Positions 1 to 7,226 are shown, numbered from the stretch's first letter. The stretch: DNA of 13,055 bases from an uncultured Allobaculum sp. (GCA_948467695.1 CAOKFJ010000019.1:1-13055), one strand, 5' to 3'. The notes: a model not told the origin generated them from the letters alone. Made by a program: numbers and translations.

Positions 1-197
1 GATTTTTGAATGGCTTCATCCACGACAGCGGAAATATTTTCGACATGAAGACGGCTGGCTACTTCCGGAACCACACCGCCAAACTGTTTATGCGTGTCGA
101 TCTGCGACGAAACGACACTCGACAGTACTTCTTTCTGGTCTTTGACGACAGCGGCTGCGGTTTCATCGCAGCTGCTTTCCAGTGCAAATACAATCAT
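1..197 (-). CDS. tsaD: tRNA N6-adenosine threonylcarbamoyltransferase TsaD, N-terminal 65 residues (cut by window edge)
   Basis: TsaD transfers the threonylcarbamoyl group from TC-AMP to A37 of ANN-decoding tRNAs (t6A), working with TsaB and TsaE in the cytoplasm. Translating the minus strand from the ATG at 197 gives [18 protein letters not shown], the diagnostic ESSCDET start of the Kae1/TsaD fold. It is followed by [19 protein letters not shown] at about residues 36-54, the conserved block with the ASR.H signature. The reading frame is open to the window edge, so the metal-binding HxxxH motif and the rest of the roughly 340-residue protein lie outside. The start is fixed by a GGAGA site at 205-201, five bases ahead of the ATG, which directly follows the rimI stop codon (206-208). 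It is the last visible gene of the rarA-tsaE-tsaB-rimI-tsaD operon and is probably translationally coupled to rimI. Confidence 0.96.
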   Translation of the reverse strand, partial: MIVFALESSCDETAAAVVKDQKEVLSSVVSSQIDTHKQFGGVVPEVASRLHVENISAVVDEAIQK

Positions 198-205
198 GGT
201 TTCTC

Positions 206-637
206 CTATAATCCGAGGCCCATAACCTCGGCGTCTTCTCCATCGGAATAGTATGACTTCACACGGCGCAGCGGTGTAAAGCCATGGCGCTCATACAGCG
301 TTTTGGCGGCTGTATTGGAAGGGCGCACTTCAAGCGTGAGAATTTCGCATTCTTCCTCTCTTGCCTGGGCAATCAGCGCATCCATCATCTGATGTCCGTA
401 TCCTTTGCGGCGCGCATCGGGATCGATGCCGATATCGGCAAGCTGCGCCTGTTCGAACATTACCCACAAAAAGGCGAAGCCCTCAATGCGTCCGTCTTCT
501 TCAAGAACAAACGGACGGCAGAACGCATTCTGCGTCAGTTCAAATTCAATGGATTCTCTGGACCATGCGCTGGTAAAACAGGCGTTTTCCAGTTCGCATA
601 CCCGATCGAGATCCTCTGCAATCATCGTGCGGATCAA
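206..637 (-). CDS. rimI: Ribosomal protein S18-alanine N-acetyltransferase RimI (GNAT family)
   Basis: A 143-residue GNAT acetyltransferase, the usual length for RimI, which acetylates the N-terminal alanine of ribosomal protein S18 using acetyl-CoA. The acetyl-CoA-binding motif A is visible as [11 protein letters not shown] (about residues 75-85). It is followed by the [20 protein letters not shown] block (101-120), which is typical of RimI. The start overlaps the tsaB stop as ATGA (637-634), so translation is probably coupled. Its position between tsaB and tsaD is a widespread bacterial arrangement and is the main reason for choosing RimI over a generic GNAT enzyme. Family membership is certain. 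The S18 substrate is inferred from context and similarity. Confidence 0.93.
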   Translation of the reverse strand: MIRTMIAEDLDRVCELENACFTSAWSRESIEFELTQNAFCRPFVLEEDGRIEGFAFLWVMFEQAQLADIGIDPDARRKGYGHQMMDALIAQAREEECEILTLEVRPSNTAAKTLYERHGFTPLRRVKSYYSDGEDAEVMGLGL

Positions 638-1230
638 GCCATGTACCTTGCGCTTTCTTTCATATAGCAGGGCACGAGTGCATCCACATTGTCGACTTCG
701 CTGGCGATTTCAAGCAGCGCGCCGGCATTCTTCAAAAAATCGGAAGGCAGGTTGTCTTTGCCGATCAGCTCGCCCTCGCCATAGAGATCGCCGGGGTTGT
801 CTTCAAGGAAGCGTTCCACGTTTTCCAGAGGAACGATGCCTTTCCAGATTTCTTTGCCGTTTTCGATATGTCCGGCATATACGCGTCCACCGCGCGCATC
901 GAGAATGACATTGGCTTTGGGCGCGTCGCCCGCATACAGCTGCAGTGTGGAAATCGTGCGCACTTTCGCATGCGACTGCGTGCCGAGAATTTTCGCGGTT
1001 GTCATCGCGATGCGCAGCCCGGTATACGAACCAGGACCATCGGTCACAATAATTTCATCCACATCGCCAAGCTTCCATCCGGCTTCTTTGAGCAGTTCCT
1101 GCAGTTTGGCAAGAAGCATTTCGCTCTGTTTTTTAAACGCCTCTTCGCTCAGTCCCGTAACGAGATTTCCGTCTTCGAACAAAGCGATGACCAGATTTTT
1201 CCATGCGGTATCCAGTACAAGAGTTTTCAT
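634..1230 (-). CDS. tsaB: tRNA threonylcarbamoyladenosine biosynthesis protein TsaB
   Basis: TsaB is the catalytically inactive paralogue of TsaD that forms the TsaB-TsaD core of the t6A synthase and recruits TsaE. The protein starts MKTLVLDTAWKNLVIALFE, an ASKHA-fold phosphate-1 region. It has the family signature TDGPGSYTGLRIA at about residues 63-75 and a DARGGRVYAG block at 111-120, where DAR..(E/R)VY is usual. It is 198 residues long, somewhat shorter than many TsaB proteins of about 220-240, with a compact C-terminus. The start overlaps the tsaE stop as ATGA (1230-1227), and the end overlaps the rimI start in the same way. Identification is firm from the signature and the neighbours. 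Confidence 0.95.
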   Translation of the reverse strand: MKTLVLDTAWKNLVIALFEDGNLVTGLSEEAFKKQSEMLLAKLQELLKEAGWKLGDVDEIIVTDGPGSYTGLRIAMTTAKILGTQSHAKVRTISTLQLYAGDAPKANVILDARGGRVYAGHIENGKEIWKGIVPLENVERFLEDNPGDLYGEGELIGKDNLPSDFLKNAGALLEIASEVDNVDALVPCYMKESARYMA

Positions 1231-1679
1231 TTCGCAAATTCCTCCACAATTGCGGCGCTTTCTTTTCCGTGCGCCTCAAGGGTGACCTCGCGGCTTGTTT
1301 CTCCGCTCTCGATCAGGGAGATGGAGATGTGATCCGCCGGGATCTGTTCTTCAATATACTGCGCCCATTCCACGACACACAGCCCCTGCGCGAAGCAGTC
1401 TTCAAAGCCGAGGTCCTGATGAGCGCCTTCCAGACGGTACGCGTCCATGTGGTAAAGAGGCGTTCCATCCGCGGTTTTATACGATTTCATAATGGTGAAC
1501 GTCGGCGAGTTGATCGTCCGGCGAACACCGAGCGCCTGTCCGAAAAAGCGCGTCCATGCGGTTTTTCCGGCGCCCAGATCGCCATCGAGCGTGATGGTCA
1601 TTGTTTTATCTTTCAGCAGCTGCGCCATGCGTGCGGCAAACCGCTGTGTATCTTCAAGGTTATCCAGATGAAGTTTCAT
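1227..1679 (-). CDS. tsaE: tRNA threonylcarbamoyladenosine biosynthesis ATPase TsaE
   Basis: A small P-loop ATPase (150 residues, typical for the family) that cycles the TsaB-TsaD complex between t6A synthesis rounds. The Walker A motif is GDLGAGKT (residues 33-40). The family-specific SPTF at 58-61, HMDAYRL at 77-83 and CVVEWAQ at 101-107 (the VVEW segment that resembles a Walker B) all fit TsaE. The start codon lies 20 bases inside the end of rarA. An AGGAAG site about ten bases upstream, within the rarA coding sequence, supports the ATG at 1679. Coupled translation with rarA is likely. The following gene, tsaB, overlaps by four bases. Confidence 0.95.
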   Translation of the reverse strand: MKLHLDNLEDTQRFAARMAQLLKDKTMTITLDGDLGAGKTAWTRFFGQALGVRRTINSPTFTIMKSYKTADGTPLYHMDAYRLEGAHQDLGFEDCFAQGLCVVEWAQYIEEQIPADHISISLIESGETSREVTLEAHGKESAAIVEEFAK

Positions 1680-3072
1680 TTTGTTTTTTCTTCCTGTTCT
1701 CGTGAATTGTCCGCTTGATCTCGTCGATCGCGTCCATGCGTCTTGCCACTTTGGCTTCGCTTCCCTGATTTGTAGGCTTGTAGTAGACGTGATCTTTGAG
1801 TTTGTCGGGCAGACAGCGCATATCCGTCATATGCATCGGGAAATCGTGCGAGTATTCGTACCCTTCGCCATAGCCTAGATCTGCCATAAGCGTTGTCGGG
1901 GCATTGCAGATATGCAGAGGCACCGGCTCTTCGAGCGTCGCCATCGCATCTTCTTTGGCGCTGTTGTACGCCACTTCAAGCGCGTTGCTTTTGGGCGCGA
2001 GCGCCAGGTAGGTAATGGCATGCGTCAGGTGAATGCTGCACTCGGGCATGCCTAAATACATGCACGCCTGATATGCGGCGATGCATATTTCAAGTGCGCG
2101 CGAATCCGCCATACCGATATCTTCGCTGGCCATGCGCACCATGCGCCTGGCGACATACAGCGGGTTTTCGCCGCCTTCAAGCATGCGTGAAAGCCAGTAG
2201 ATGCACGCCTGCACATCGGAGTTTCGCATCGATTTATGCAAAGCGGAGATCATATCGTAATGCCGGTCGCCTTTTTTGTCGTAAAGAAGCGTGCGCACGC
2301 CAAGCACCTGTTTGATGATCTGCTCGTCGACATGCACTCCGTACACATCATCGGGGGAGTTGGTGATGATCATCTCAAGCGTATTGAGCGCAAGACGCGC
2401 ATCGCCATGCGCGAACGTGGCGATCGCATGAATCTGCTCTTCGCTGATTTCTATGGGCGTGCCGCCGTAGCCTTTTGGCGAAGCGATCGCTTCGTTGAGC
2501 AGACTGACGATATCGTCTGTCTCGAGCGATTTGAGCACAAACACTTTGCATCGCGAAAGAAGCGCGGAATTGACTTCAAAACTCGGGTTTTCCGTTGTCG
2601 CACCGATCAGAACAATGCTTCCCTTTTCCACATAGGGAAGAAACGCGTCCTGCTGCGCTTTGTTGAAGCGGTGGATTTCATCGATGAAGACGACCGTGCG
2701 TCTTCCGTCTTTTCGATCCTGCTCCGCGATCGCCATCATTTCCTTGATCTGCTTGATTCCTGTCTGCACGGCGGAAAAGGTCACAAACCGGCTTTTGGTC
2801 TGATGGGCGATAATACTTGCGAGCGTCGTTTTCCCCACACCCGGCGGTCCCCAGAAGATCATCGACGGAAGATTGTCCTTCTCGATGCAGTTCCAGAGCA
2901 GCGAGCCTTTGGCGATCAGATGGCTCTGTCCGCAGTACTCGTCCAGGGTTGAGGGGCGCATGCGGTCCGCAAGCGGACGGAGCATAAACGCGTCTTTTTT
3001 CTGCTGTTCATCACGGGCTTCCGTTACGCTGAAATGCTCTTCAGCGGGCCCGAACAAAGTTGGCTGCCTCAT
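1660..3072 (-). CDS. rarA: Replication-associated recombination protein A (RarA/MgsA), AAA+ ATPase
   Basis: A 470-residue AAA+ ATPase of the RarA/MgsA/WRNIP1 family, a clamp-loader relative that acts at stalled replication forks. Visible motifs are Walker A GPPGVGKT (75-82), Walker B VVFIDEIHRF (127-136), sensor 1 region GATTENPSFE (157-166), arginine finger LLSRC (171-175) and sensor 2 GDARLALN (223-230). The C-terminal half matches the family's tetramerisation region (YWLSRMLEGGENPLYVARR, 292-310). I chose the ATG at 3072 because MRQPTLFG resembles usual RarA N-termini. A GTG at 3093 would add seven residues and has a GAGGG about nine bases upstream, so it stays possible. It is the first gene of the operon with tsaE, tsaB, rimI and tsaD. 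Confidence 0.95.
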   Translation of the reverse strand: MRQPTLFGPAEEHFSVTEARDEQQKKDAFMLRPLADRMRPSTLDEYCGQSHLIAKGSLLWNCIEKDNLPSMIFWGPPGVGKTTLASIIAHQTKSRFVTFSAVQTGIKQIKEMMAIAEQDRKDGRRTVVFIDEIHRFNKAQQDAFLPYVEKGSIVLIGATTENPSFEVNSALLSRCKVFVLKSLETDDIVSLLNEAIASPKGYGGTPIEISEEQIHAIATFAHGDARLALNTLEMIITNSPDDVYGVHVDEQIIKQVLGVRTLLYDKKGDRHYDMISALHKSMRNSDVQACIYWLSRMLEGGENPLYVARRMVRMASEDIGMADSRALEICIAAYQACMYLGMPECSIHLTHAITYLALAPKSNALEVAYNSAKEDAMATLEEPVPLHICNAPTTLMADLGYGEGYEYSHDFPMHMTDMRCLPDKLKDHVYYKPTNQGSEAKVARRMDAIDEIKRTIHENRKKKQNETSSG

Positions 3073-3081
3073 AGTCTTTTT

Positions 3082-3087
3082 ATTATA
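3082..3087 (-). promoter_or_regulatory. Candidate -10 box for the rarA operon
   Basis: A perfect TATAAT hexamer on the minus strand, ten bases upstream of the rarA ATG at 3072. No good -35 hexamer lies 16-18 bases upstream (CATGAG at 17), and there is no TG extension. If it is active, the transcript would begin at about 3075, making the ATG-started mRNA practically leaderless. If translation starts at the GTG at 3093, this hexamer would be inside the coding sequence and therefore accidental. Confidence 0.35.
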
Positions 3088-3161
3088 GCGCACAACCCCA
3101 TGCCCTCATGACAGATCCTCTTCGCGCGTTTCGCGCACCGCGATCGCGTCCATTCGACATG

Positions 3162-3206
3162 AAAAAAGCGGACTGTCCGCTCGCTTTTGCATCGGTGGCA
3201 GTCCGC
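3162..3206 (-). terminator. Intrinsic terminator after the zinc-ribbon gene, with two competing hairpins
   Basis: Reading the minus strand, GCGGACTG (3206-3199) pairs perfectly with CAGTCCGC (3175-3168) and is followed by six T (3167-3162). The same 3' arm can instead form a short AGCGGA-CAG-TCCGCT hairpin (3181-3167) running straight into five T. Both are terminator-like. The site lies about 60 bases past the stop of the zinc-ribbon gene and separates the TPM/zinc-ribbon operon from rarA. Confidence 0.75.
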
Positions 3207-3268
3207 CGGAAAAATCATAACGAATAAGGAAACTGATCCTGCATGTCCGAATCAGAGTACGCAGGAGT

Positions 3269-4495
3269 CTACTGAATCAGGAAAATACCGATCAGGAACA
3301 CCGCGAAACTGATCGCGAAGATCAGCAGAAAGCGGGTTAGGAAGAAGCGGTTTTTCTTGTGCTTGTCGATGGGAATATTGCCGGCGATTTTTCCGGTCTG
3401 TCCATTGATGGCGATCAGACCGTCTTCTCCATTTGCGCTGTCGTAATCCATATACAGCAGGTAGACCGGAAGCATGGCATACGCCGCTTCGCGCACCTGC
3501 GCTTTCATATTTCCGCCTAAAATCGTCAGCCCTTCAAATCCCATCATCGTGCTCATGACCGCATCGTTGAACGATTCTTCCGCGCGCTGGCTGGAGCGCT
3601 TTTCCTTTTGAGAAGCATCCTGATCATAGCGCTGCGCGACAAAGCCCGGGAGATAGCCGGAATTGTACGCCGAAAGTCGTTTGTAGTTGAACGGTTCGAT
3701 CGCGTTCATCGCCGCTTCCTGCGCCTTTGAAGAAGCGACAACCGGCACTTTCCACAAATCCATATAGCCGGAGCGGTACAGGTTGTAGACTCGATGGCGC
3801 GTCACCATGTATTTGCCGCTTGTATAGGTCGATGTATGTTCGCCGCGCGCCTGCAGGCTGCCGGACACGCGCAGATCATAGAGCCAGTAAGGCAGGTAGA
3901 TTCCGCGGATTTTCGCGATGACATTTTCTGTCGTATAGCTTGCTGGAACGAACGGCTTGTCAGCGATGTAGCGTTCGTACAGTTCGCCAATGCGCTTGCG
4001 ATCAATTTCAAAAGGAATGATGTAGCGCGGTCTGAACAATCCGCTTGCCTGCTTTTCAATGACAAGAGGTGTCTTGCAGAAAATGCAGGATGTCGCGGTC
4101 GTGGTTTTGTCGGTAACAACCTCGGCGCCGCAGTGCGGGCACGAGTAGACAACGAGATCTTCGACATCTCCATCCGTTCCATCGGTTGATTTTGTCGGCT
4201 TGAACTGCGCGGATTGCGGACGCTGTTCATGCACTTGATGATCGAGAATTGTACCGGCATCGCCCGGTCTTCCGCCATAAGCCTGCGCGGACGCGCTTTG
4301 CGTATCGGTGTAATACGGAATGGTCTGCTCATGAGAATGATCATGGCTGTGTGCATGATCGTGTCCATGATCATGAGCGTTCTGTCCCTGTTCATTGGGG
4401 AGATCATATGTCTGACCGCAGAAGGGGCATTCGAGTTTTCCCAGTTTGGGCGAATACTGAAGTTCGCCGCCGCAGTTGGTGCATTTGTATTCCAT
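3269..4495 (-). CDS. Membrane-anchored double zinc-ribbon protein (TFIIB-type zinc ribbon family) with His-rich segment
   Basis: A 408-residue protein with two CxxC...CxxC zinc ribbons: C5/C8 with C23/C26, and C119/C122 with C137/C140. Between them lies a flexible region containing eight histidines at alternating positions 41-55, a likely metal-binding stretch. The middle part carries the LPYWLYD block (201-207) and further aromatic-rich motifs found in bacterial proteins annotated as TFIIB-type zinc ribbon-containing. A single transmembrane helix forms the C-terminus (about 384-407), after a basic KHKKNR stretch, so the soluble part is probably cytoplasmic. Despite the name, no role in transcription is implied. 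The start overlaps the stop of the upstream TPM gene as TAATG, so the two are one translationally coupled operon. The function is unknown. Confidence 0.85.
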   Translation of the reverse strand: MEYKCTNCGGELQYSPKLGKLECPFCGQTYDLPNEQGQNAHDHGHDHAHSHDHSHEQTIPYYTDTQSASAQAYGGRPGDAGTILDHQVHEQRPQSAQFKPTKSTDGTDGDVEDLVVYSCPHCGAEVVTDKTTTATSCIFCKTPLVIEKQASGLFRPRYIIPFEIDRKRIGELYERYIADKPFVPASYTTENVIAKIRGIYLPYWLYDLRVSGSLQARGEHTSTYTSGKYMVTRHRVYNLYRSGYMDLWKVPVVASSKAQEAAMNAIEPFNYKRLSAYNSGYLPGFVAQRYDQDASQKEKRSSQRAEESFNDAVMSTMMGFEGLTILGGNMKAQVREAAYAMLPVYLLYMDYDSANGEDGLIAINGQTGKIAGNIPIDKHKKNRFFLTRFLLIFAISFAVFLIGIFLIQ

Positions 4496-5277
4496 TAGAA
4501 GTGCCCTCCGCTTCCGGTGTGACCGGCACTGCCGCCGCCACCTATGCTCGATGACGAACTGCTGGTATCGGATTCGATTTTGACGCGTGTTTCATAACTG
4601 CGGACAAACTGGTCGCGATTTTCCGTCAGCTGCAGGCCATCGGCATAGCTTGCGGCTTCCAGGGCAAGTTTCTTGTCTTTATGGCGTCCGGCTTTCATGG
4701 ATGTCCAGATCAGTGAAGCGATCAGACCGATAGCCAGCGATCCGCCAAGCGCGAACAGCGTCGCTTTCCAGTAGATAAACGGCTTTTTCAGCCAGCCCAG
4801 AGGTTCGGTTTTGACAAGAAAACGGATACGGATATCATCCAGCACTTCCCGCGCGCTTTGATAATATTCTCCATCCGCAAGATAGTCTCTGGCGGTTTCG
4901 GCAAGAGAATCCGTTTTGGACTGGGAGAAAATTCCGCGTTCATAATCGCCGTACGCATCTACCCAGTACGAGCGGTCCTCCATGTTAATGCCATAGGCGA
5001 CATAGCCGCCGGGATAGTCCTTTTCCCCTTTTGACTCGAGCATCTCGCGCGCATAGTTGTCGGAATATCCCCTTTCAGTCGAGGTGTATACCCAGACATC
5101 GGTATCGTATTCTTCGCTGATCTCTTTAGCCTGTTTTTCGAGTGCCTGTATTTCTTCGCTGTCAAACAGTCCGGCATCGTCAATGACATGCGCGCCATAC
5201 GCAAATGTGCGTCCGGACGGAAGAAAGAGCAGGATCGACATGACCAGCGCAAAGAAGATCGACAGTCTTGTTTTCAT
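4495..5277 (-). CDS. TPM-domain membrane protein with signal peptide and Ser/Gly-rich tail
   Basis: A 260-residue protein. A signal peptide is visible at 1-26 (hydrophobic IFFALVMSILLFLP, then SGRTFA and cleavage before YGAH). The TPM domain spans about 31-152, with the characteristic start HVIDDAGLFDSEEIQALE and the later SYWVDAYGDYERGIF segment. A transmembrane helix at about 168-192 is followed by a basic loop and a cytoplasmic tail ending in SSSSSS, GGGGSAGHTGSGGHF, the low-complexity ending common in this family. The TPM domain would sit outside the membrane. Members are linked to photosystem repair in plants and to unknown envelope roles in bacteria. The start is supported by an AAAGGGGA site just upstream. 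The gene is coupled to the zinc-ribbon gene by TAATG, suggesting joint function. Confidence 0.88.
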   Translation of the reverse strand: MKTRLSIFFALVMSILLFLPSGRTFAYGAHVIDDAGLFDSEEIQALEKQAKEISEEYDTDVWVYTSTERGYSDNYAREMLESKGEKDYPGGYVAYGINMEDRSYWVDAYGDYERGIFSQSKTDSLAETARDYLADGEYYQSAREVLDDIRIRFLVKTEPLGWLKKPFIYWKATLFALGGSLAIGLIASLIWTSMKAGRHKDKKLALEAASYADGLQLTENRDQFVRSYETRVKIESDTSSSSSSIGGGGSAGHTGSGGHF

Positions 5278-5373
5278 TGCTTCCCCTTTCGGTCTGAGAG
5301 AATCAGAATCATGCAGCCAAATTCGCGCGCATGATCTTTTTTCTCAAACTCAGTTGTCTTTCATTTGGTTTCT

Positions 5374-5379
5374 ATTATA
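5374..5379 (-). promoter_or_regulatory. Candidate -10 box for the TPM/zinc-ribbon operon
   Basis: A perfect TATAAT on the minus strand, about 97 bases upstream of the TPM gene's ATG. No good -35 hexamer stands at 16-18 bases (around 5397-5402), so this is only a candidate. It lies in the correct place, after the upstream terminator and before the first gene of the operon. Confidence 0.35.
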
Positions 5380-5539
5380 CGTGCGCCGCTGCCCCATTCT
5401 TTTGACAGAGAGTCCGGTTTCCTTCAAAAACCATCAGGATAAGCGGTTTGATTCTTGAATTGTCCAGTGTATTTTCCAGCAATGCGCTTTCTGTCTTCCT
5501 GTTCTGACAGGCGGTTTACTGAATATTCTTTTTGTCTGC

Positions 5540-5587
5540 ATACGATAAAGCGCACGATGAAGACGGCTCATCGCGCGCTTTGCGTAT
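5540..5587 (-). terminator. Long hairpin, probable terminator of the 5624-6955 gene
   Basis: A 14-bp stem joins 5547-5560 (AAAGCGCACGATGA) with 5568-5581 across a seven-base loop. The single A/C mismatch becomes a U-G wobble in minus-strand RNA. It can be extended by pairing ATACG (5540-5544) with CGTAT (5583-5587). On the minus strand the stem ends in only three T before other bases, so the U-tract is weak, and it may partly be a 3'-end stabilising structure. It starts about 40 bases after the stop codon. Confidence 0.6.
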
Positions 5588-5623
5588 ATCAGTATGCTTG
5601 TCTTCTGTTTTGAATGAAGCGCT

Positions 5624-6955
5624 CTATTCGTACCAGAATTTCAGATTCTGCGGCAGGAAGTCGTAGTAAACGGACAGATCCGGCGTTTCATAGACGTAGT
5701 AGTAGCCATCTTTGTATGTCGCCTCGGCTTTCGCGTCGCGAACGGTCATGTGCCAGCGATAGCTTTTGGGCGCGCCGTTGAGGTTCTGGATATTGCGTGT
5801 GTACATTTCCATGCGTCCATCCATCACATTGTCCTTTGCCGGACCATATGTGAACTCGTTCTGCCATAAGTAGCCGGTGTAGTAGCGTTCGAATTTCATC
5901 GCCGGTCCGTTGAACATGCCCTCACTGAGTTCTCCGGCAGCGCTGGTGTACAGACTTGGCGTGGAACCTGCGCTGAAGAAGCACGCTTTGCCGTCAAGCA
6001 GACGGTCGCTCACTTTTTCCGCTACAAGAAGCTGACGTTTTGCAGGCTGGAGAACTACCACATTTTTGCCTTCTTCAATTTCAGCGGCGTAGATGGAATC
6101 GGATCCCGGTGCGGAATAGCCGATCAGCTTGCCGTCCTGGAATGCGAAGCGGCGGTCGCCGAACTGGCTTTCCATGGATTTGAGGATATTGGAGATACGC
6201 ACACCGCAGGCGTAGAGATCGCCGGGCTGCAGATCATTGTCGACTGCGTCAGTCATTTTTTCGCGGTATTCAAGCAGGTTCGTTTCCAGTTCTCGCATGA
6301 CATCTTCGCTTGGCGCGGTTGGTTTCAAGCCGTACCATGCGACACCTTCGCTTTTCCAGCCGCCTTTTTCCAGACTTTTGTACTCGTTTTCGTTGAGTGT
6401 ATAGTTGTGGCTTCCCGCTTTGGCGTTGGGGTTGTAGGAACGGAAAAGCGGAGCGCCTTCCTGTTCATCAGCCGAATACCAGCCAATGCCCTCGTCATTC
6501 CAGCCGATGCGCACCAGTTCATCGTGCTCGCGCTCGCTGGTAGTGTAGTGGTGATCGCCCGCATTCGGGTTGTACAGGCGGTAAACCGGTGTCTGCGAAG
6601 TCGCCGGCGCGAACCAGCCGATCCCCTCCAAAGTCCAGCCGCTTGTCGCCAGAACGTTTTTCTCTTTGACATTTGCCGTATAGAAATGTTCGCCGGAATT
6701 GGGGTTGTACAGACGATACATGCATGCAGCATCGCTCTGCTCGATTTCTCCATCTGTATTCAGCGCATAGAAGCGGGGCGTTCCTTCGTGACGGTCGGTG
6801 ATCTGCGCCACTTCAGATTCCGTATCGCTGCCGACTTCAAGTTCATTTGCGAGCCCGACCGGCTCTTCGATAAATTCCTCCTGCGCAAGAAGAGGAAGGG
6901 GTGCTGCGGATAAAGCCATTGTCAGTGCAACTGCACCGTAAAGAAGTTTTTTCAT
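5624..6955 (-). CDS. Secreted protein with three DUF5648-type repeats and an unrecognised C-terminal domain
   Basis: A 443-residue exported protein. The signal peptide is MKKLLYGAVALTMALSAAPL with probable cleavage after LLA (residue 24). After an acidic linker, three repeats of about 46 residues lie at 79-210. They begin YRLYNPNSGEHFYT, YRLYNPNAGDHHYT and FRSYNPNAKAGSHNYT, and each ends in an EG[IV](G/A)W motif. This pattern is that of Pfam DUF5648, repeats found at the ends of secreted Gram-positive proteins. Residues about 215-443 start with a charged helical segment (EDVMRELETNLLEYREKM) and continue as an aromatic, probably beta-rich region that I do not recognise. No LPXTG or membrane anchor is seen, so it is likely released or bound non-covalently. 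An AAAGGAG site nine bases upstream fixes the start. Function unknown. Confidence 0.88.
   Translation of the reverse strand: MKKLLYGAVALTMALSAAPLPLLAQEEFIEEPVGLANELEVGSDTESEVAQITDRHEGTPRFYALNTDGEIEQSDAACMYRLYNPNSGEHFYTANVKEKNVLATSGWTLEGIGWFAPATSQTPVYRLYNPNAGDHHYTTSEREHDELVRIGWNDEGIGWYSADEQEGAPLFRSYNPNAKAGSHNYTLNENEYKSLEKGGWKSEGVAWYGLKPTAPSEDVMRELETNLLEYREKMTDAVDNDLQPGDLYACGVRISNILKSMESQFGDRRFAFQDGKLIGYSAPGSDSIYAAEIEEGKNVVVLQPAKRQLLVAEKVSDRLLDGKACFFSAGSTPSLYTSAAGELSEGMFNGPAMKFERYYTGYLWQNEFTYGPAKDNVMDGRMEMYTRNIQNLNGAPKSYRWHMTVRDAKAEATYKDGYYYVYETPDLSVYYDFLPQNLKFWYE
6326..6721 (-). repeat. Three-unit DUF5648 coding repeat (module copy 1)
   Basis: Encodes residues about 79-210 of the 5624-6955 protein, with units starting at residues 80, 125 and 171. 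Signatures in order are NPNSGEHFYT, NPNAGDHHYT and NPNAKAGSHNYT. The DNA of unit 2 closely resembles unit 2 of the other two copies in this window (around 9980 and 11890). These are protein-coding repeats, not intergenic ones. Confidence 0.85.
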
Positions 6956-6984
6956 AATCAGACTCTCCTTTCGGCATTTTCCCG

Positions 6985-6990
6985 ATTATA
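6985..6990 (-). promoter_or_regulatory. Proximal candidate -10 box for the 5624-6955 gene
   Basis: A perfect TATAAT on the minus strand, 29 bases upstream of the ATG at 6955 and just before the AAAGGAG ribosome-binding site. It would give a short leader. The -35 region at the expected distance is poor (TATGTG), so activity would need an activator or the distal promoter may dominate. Confidence 0.35.
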
Positions 6991-7197
6991 CCTGACAGCC
7001 GCTTCAACACATACGACCGGAATACTGATCCTGTCGAGCTGCAGATGTGCAAATGCGAATCGTTCGAATGGCCAAAACGGTCTCTTTTCCTGTTCATCTT
7101 GTATTCATTCTGTGAATGCCGATGATTCAATCACTTAGCGCTTTGGGCAAGAATGATTTTTCACCTGGCGTTTGGAAAAGAAACGGTATGTGCTGTC

Positions 7198-7226
7198 ATT
7201 ATAAAAAATGGAGCACACTCTCACAA
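7198..7226 (-). promoter_or_regulatory. Candidate sigma-A promoter, distal, for the 5624-6955 gene
   Basis: On the minus strand TTGTGA (7226-7221) and a perfect TATAAT (7203-7198) are separated by exactly 17 bases. This is the best-spaced promoter I see in the window. The transcript would start near 7191 and run about 235 bases before the ATG at 6955. That leaves a long leader in which I recognise no riboswitch class or leader peptide. It lies just after the terminator of the peptidase gene, as expected for a new transcription unit. Confidence 0.55.

Larger units (their letters stand above)
5278..5623. other. Intergenic region upstream of the TPM operon
   Basis: 346 bases without a convincing gene. 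It holds the ribosome-binding site and a candidate -10 box (TATAAT, 5379-5374) for the TPM gene, then a moderately AT-rich stretch, and the terminator hairpin of the upstream repeat-protein gene near 5540-5587. Short open frames on either strand lack ribosome-binding sites and recognisable content. Confidence 0.6.

Noticed and set aside
2236..2952. A 238-codon plus-strand open frame antisense to rarA
   Set aside because: rarA carries all AAA+ motifs in the opposite frame. The antisense product has no recognisable features.
3139..3148. Perfect palindrome CGCGATCGCG upstream of rarA as an operator
   Set aside because: CGATCG and CGCG are common in the coding DNA here, so a ten-base palindrome alone is weak evidence for a regulator site.
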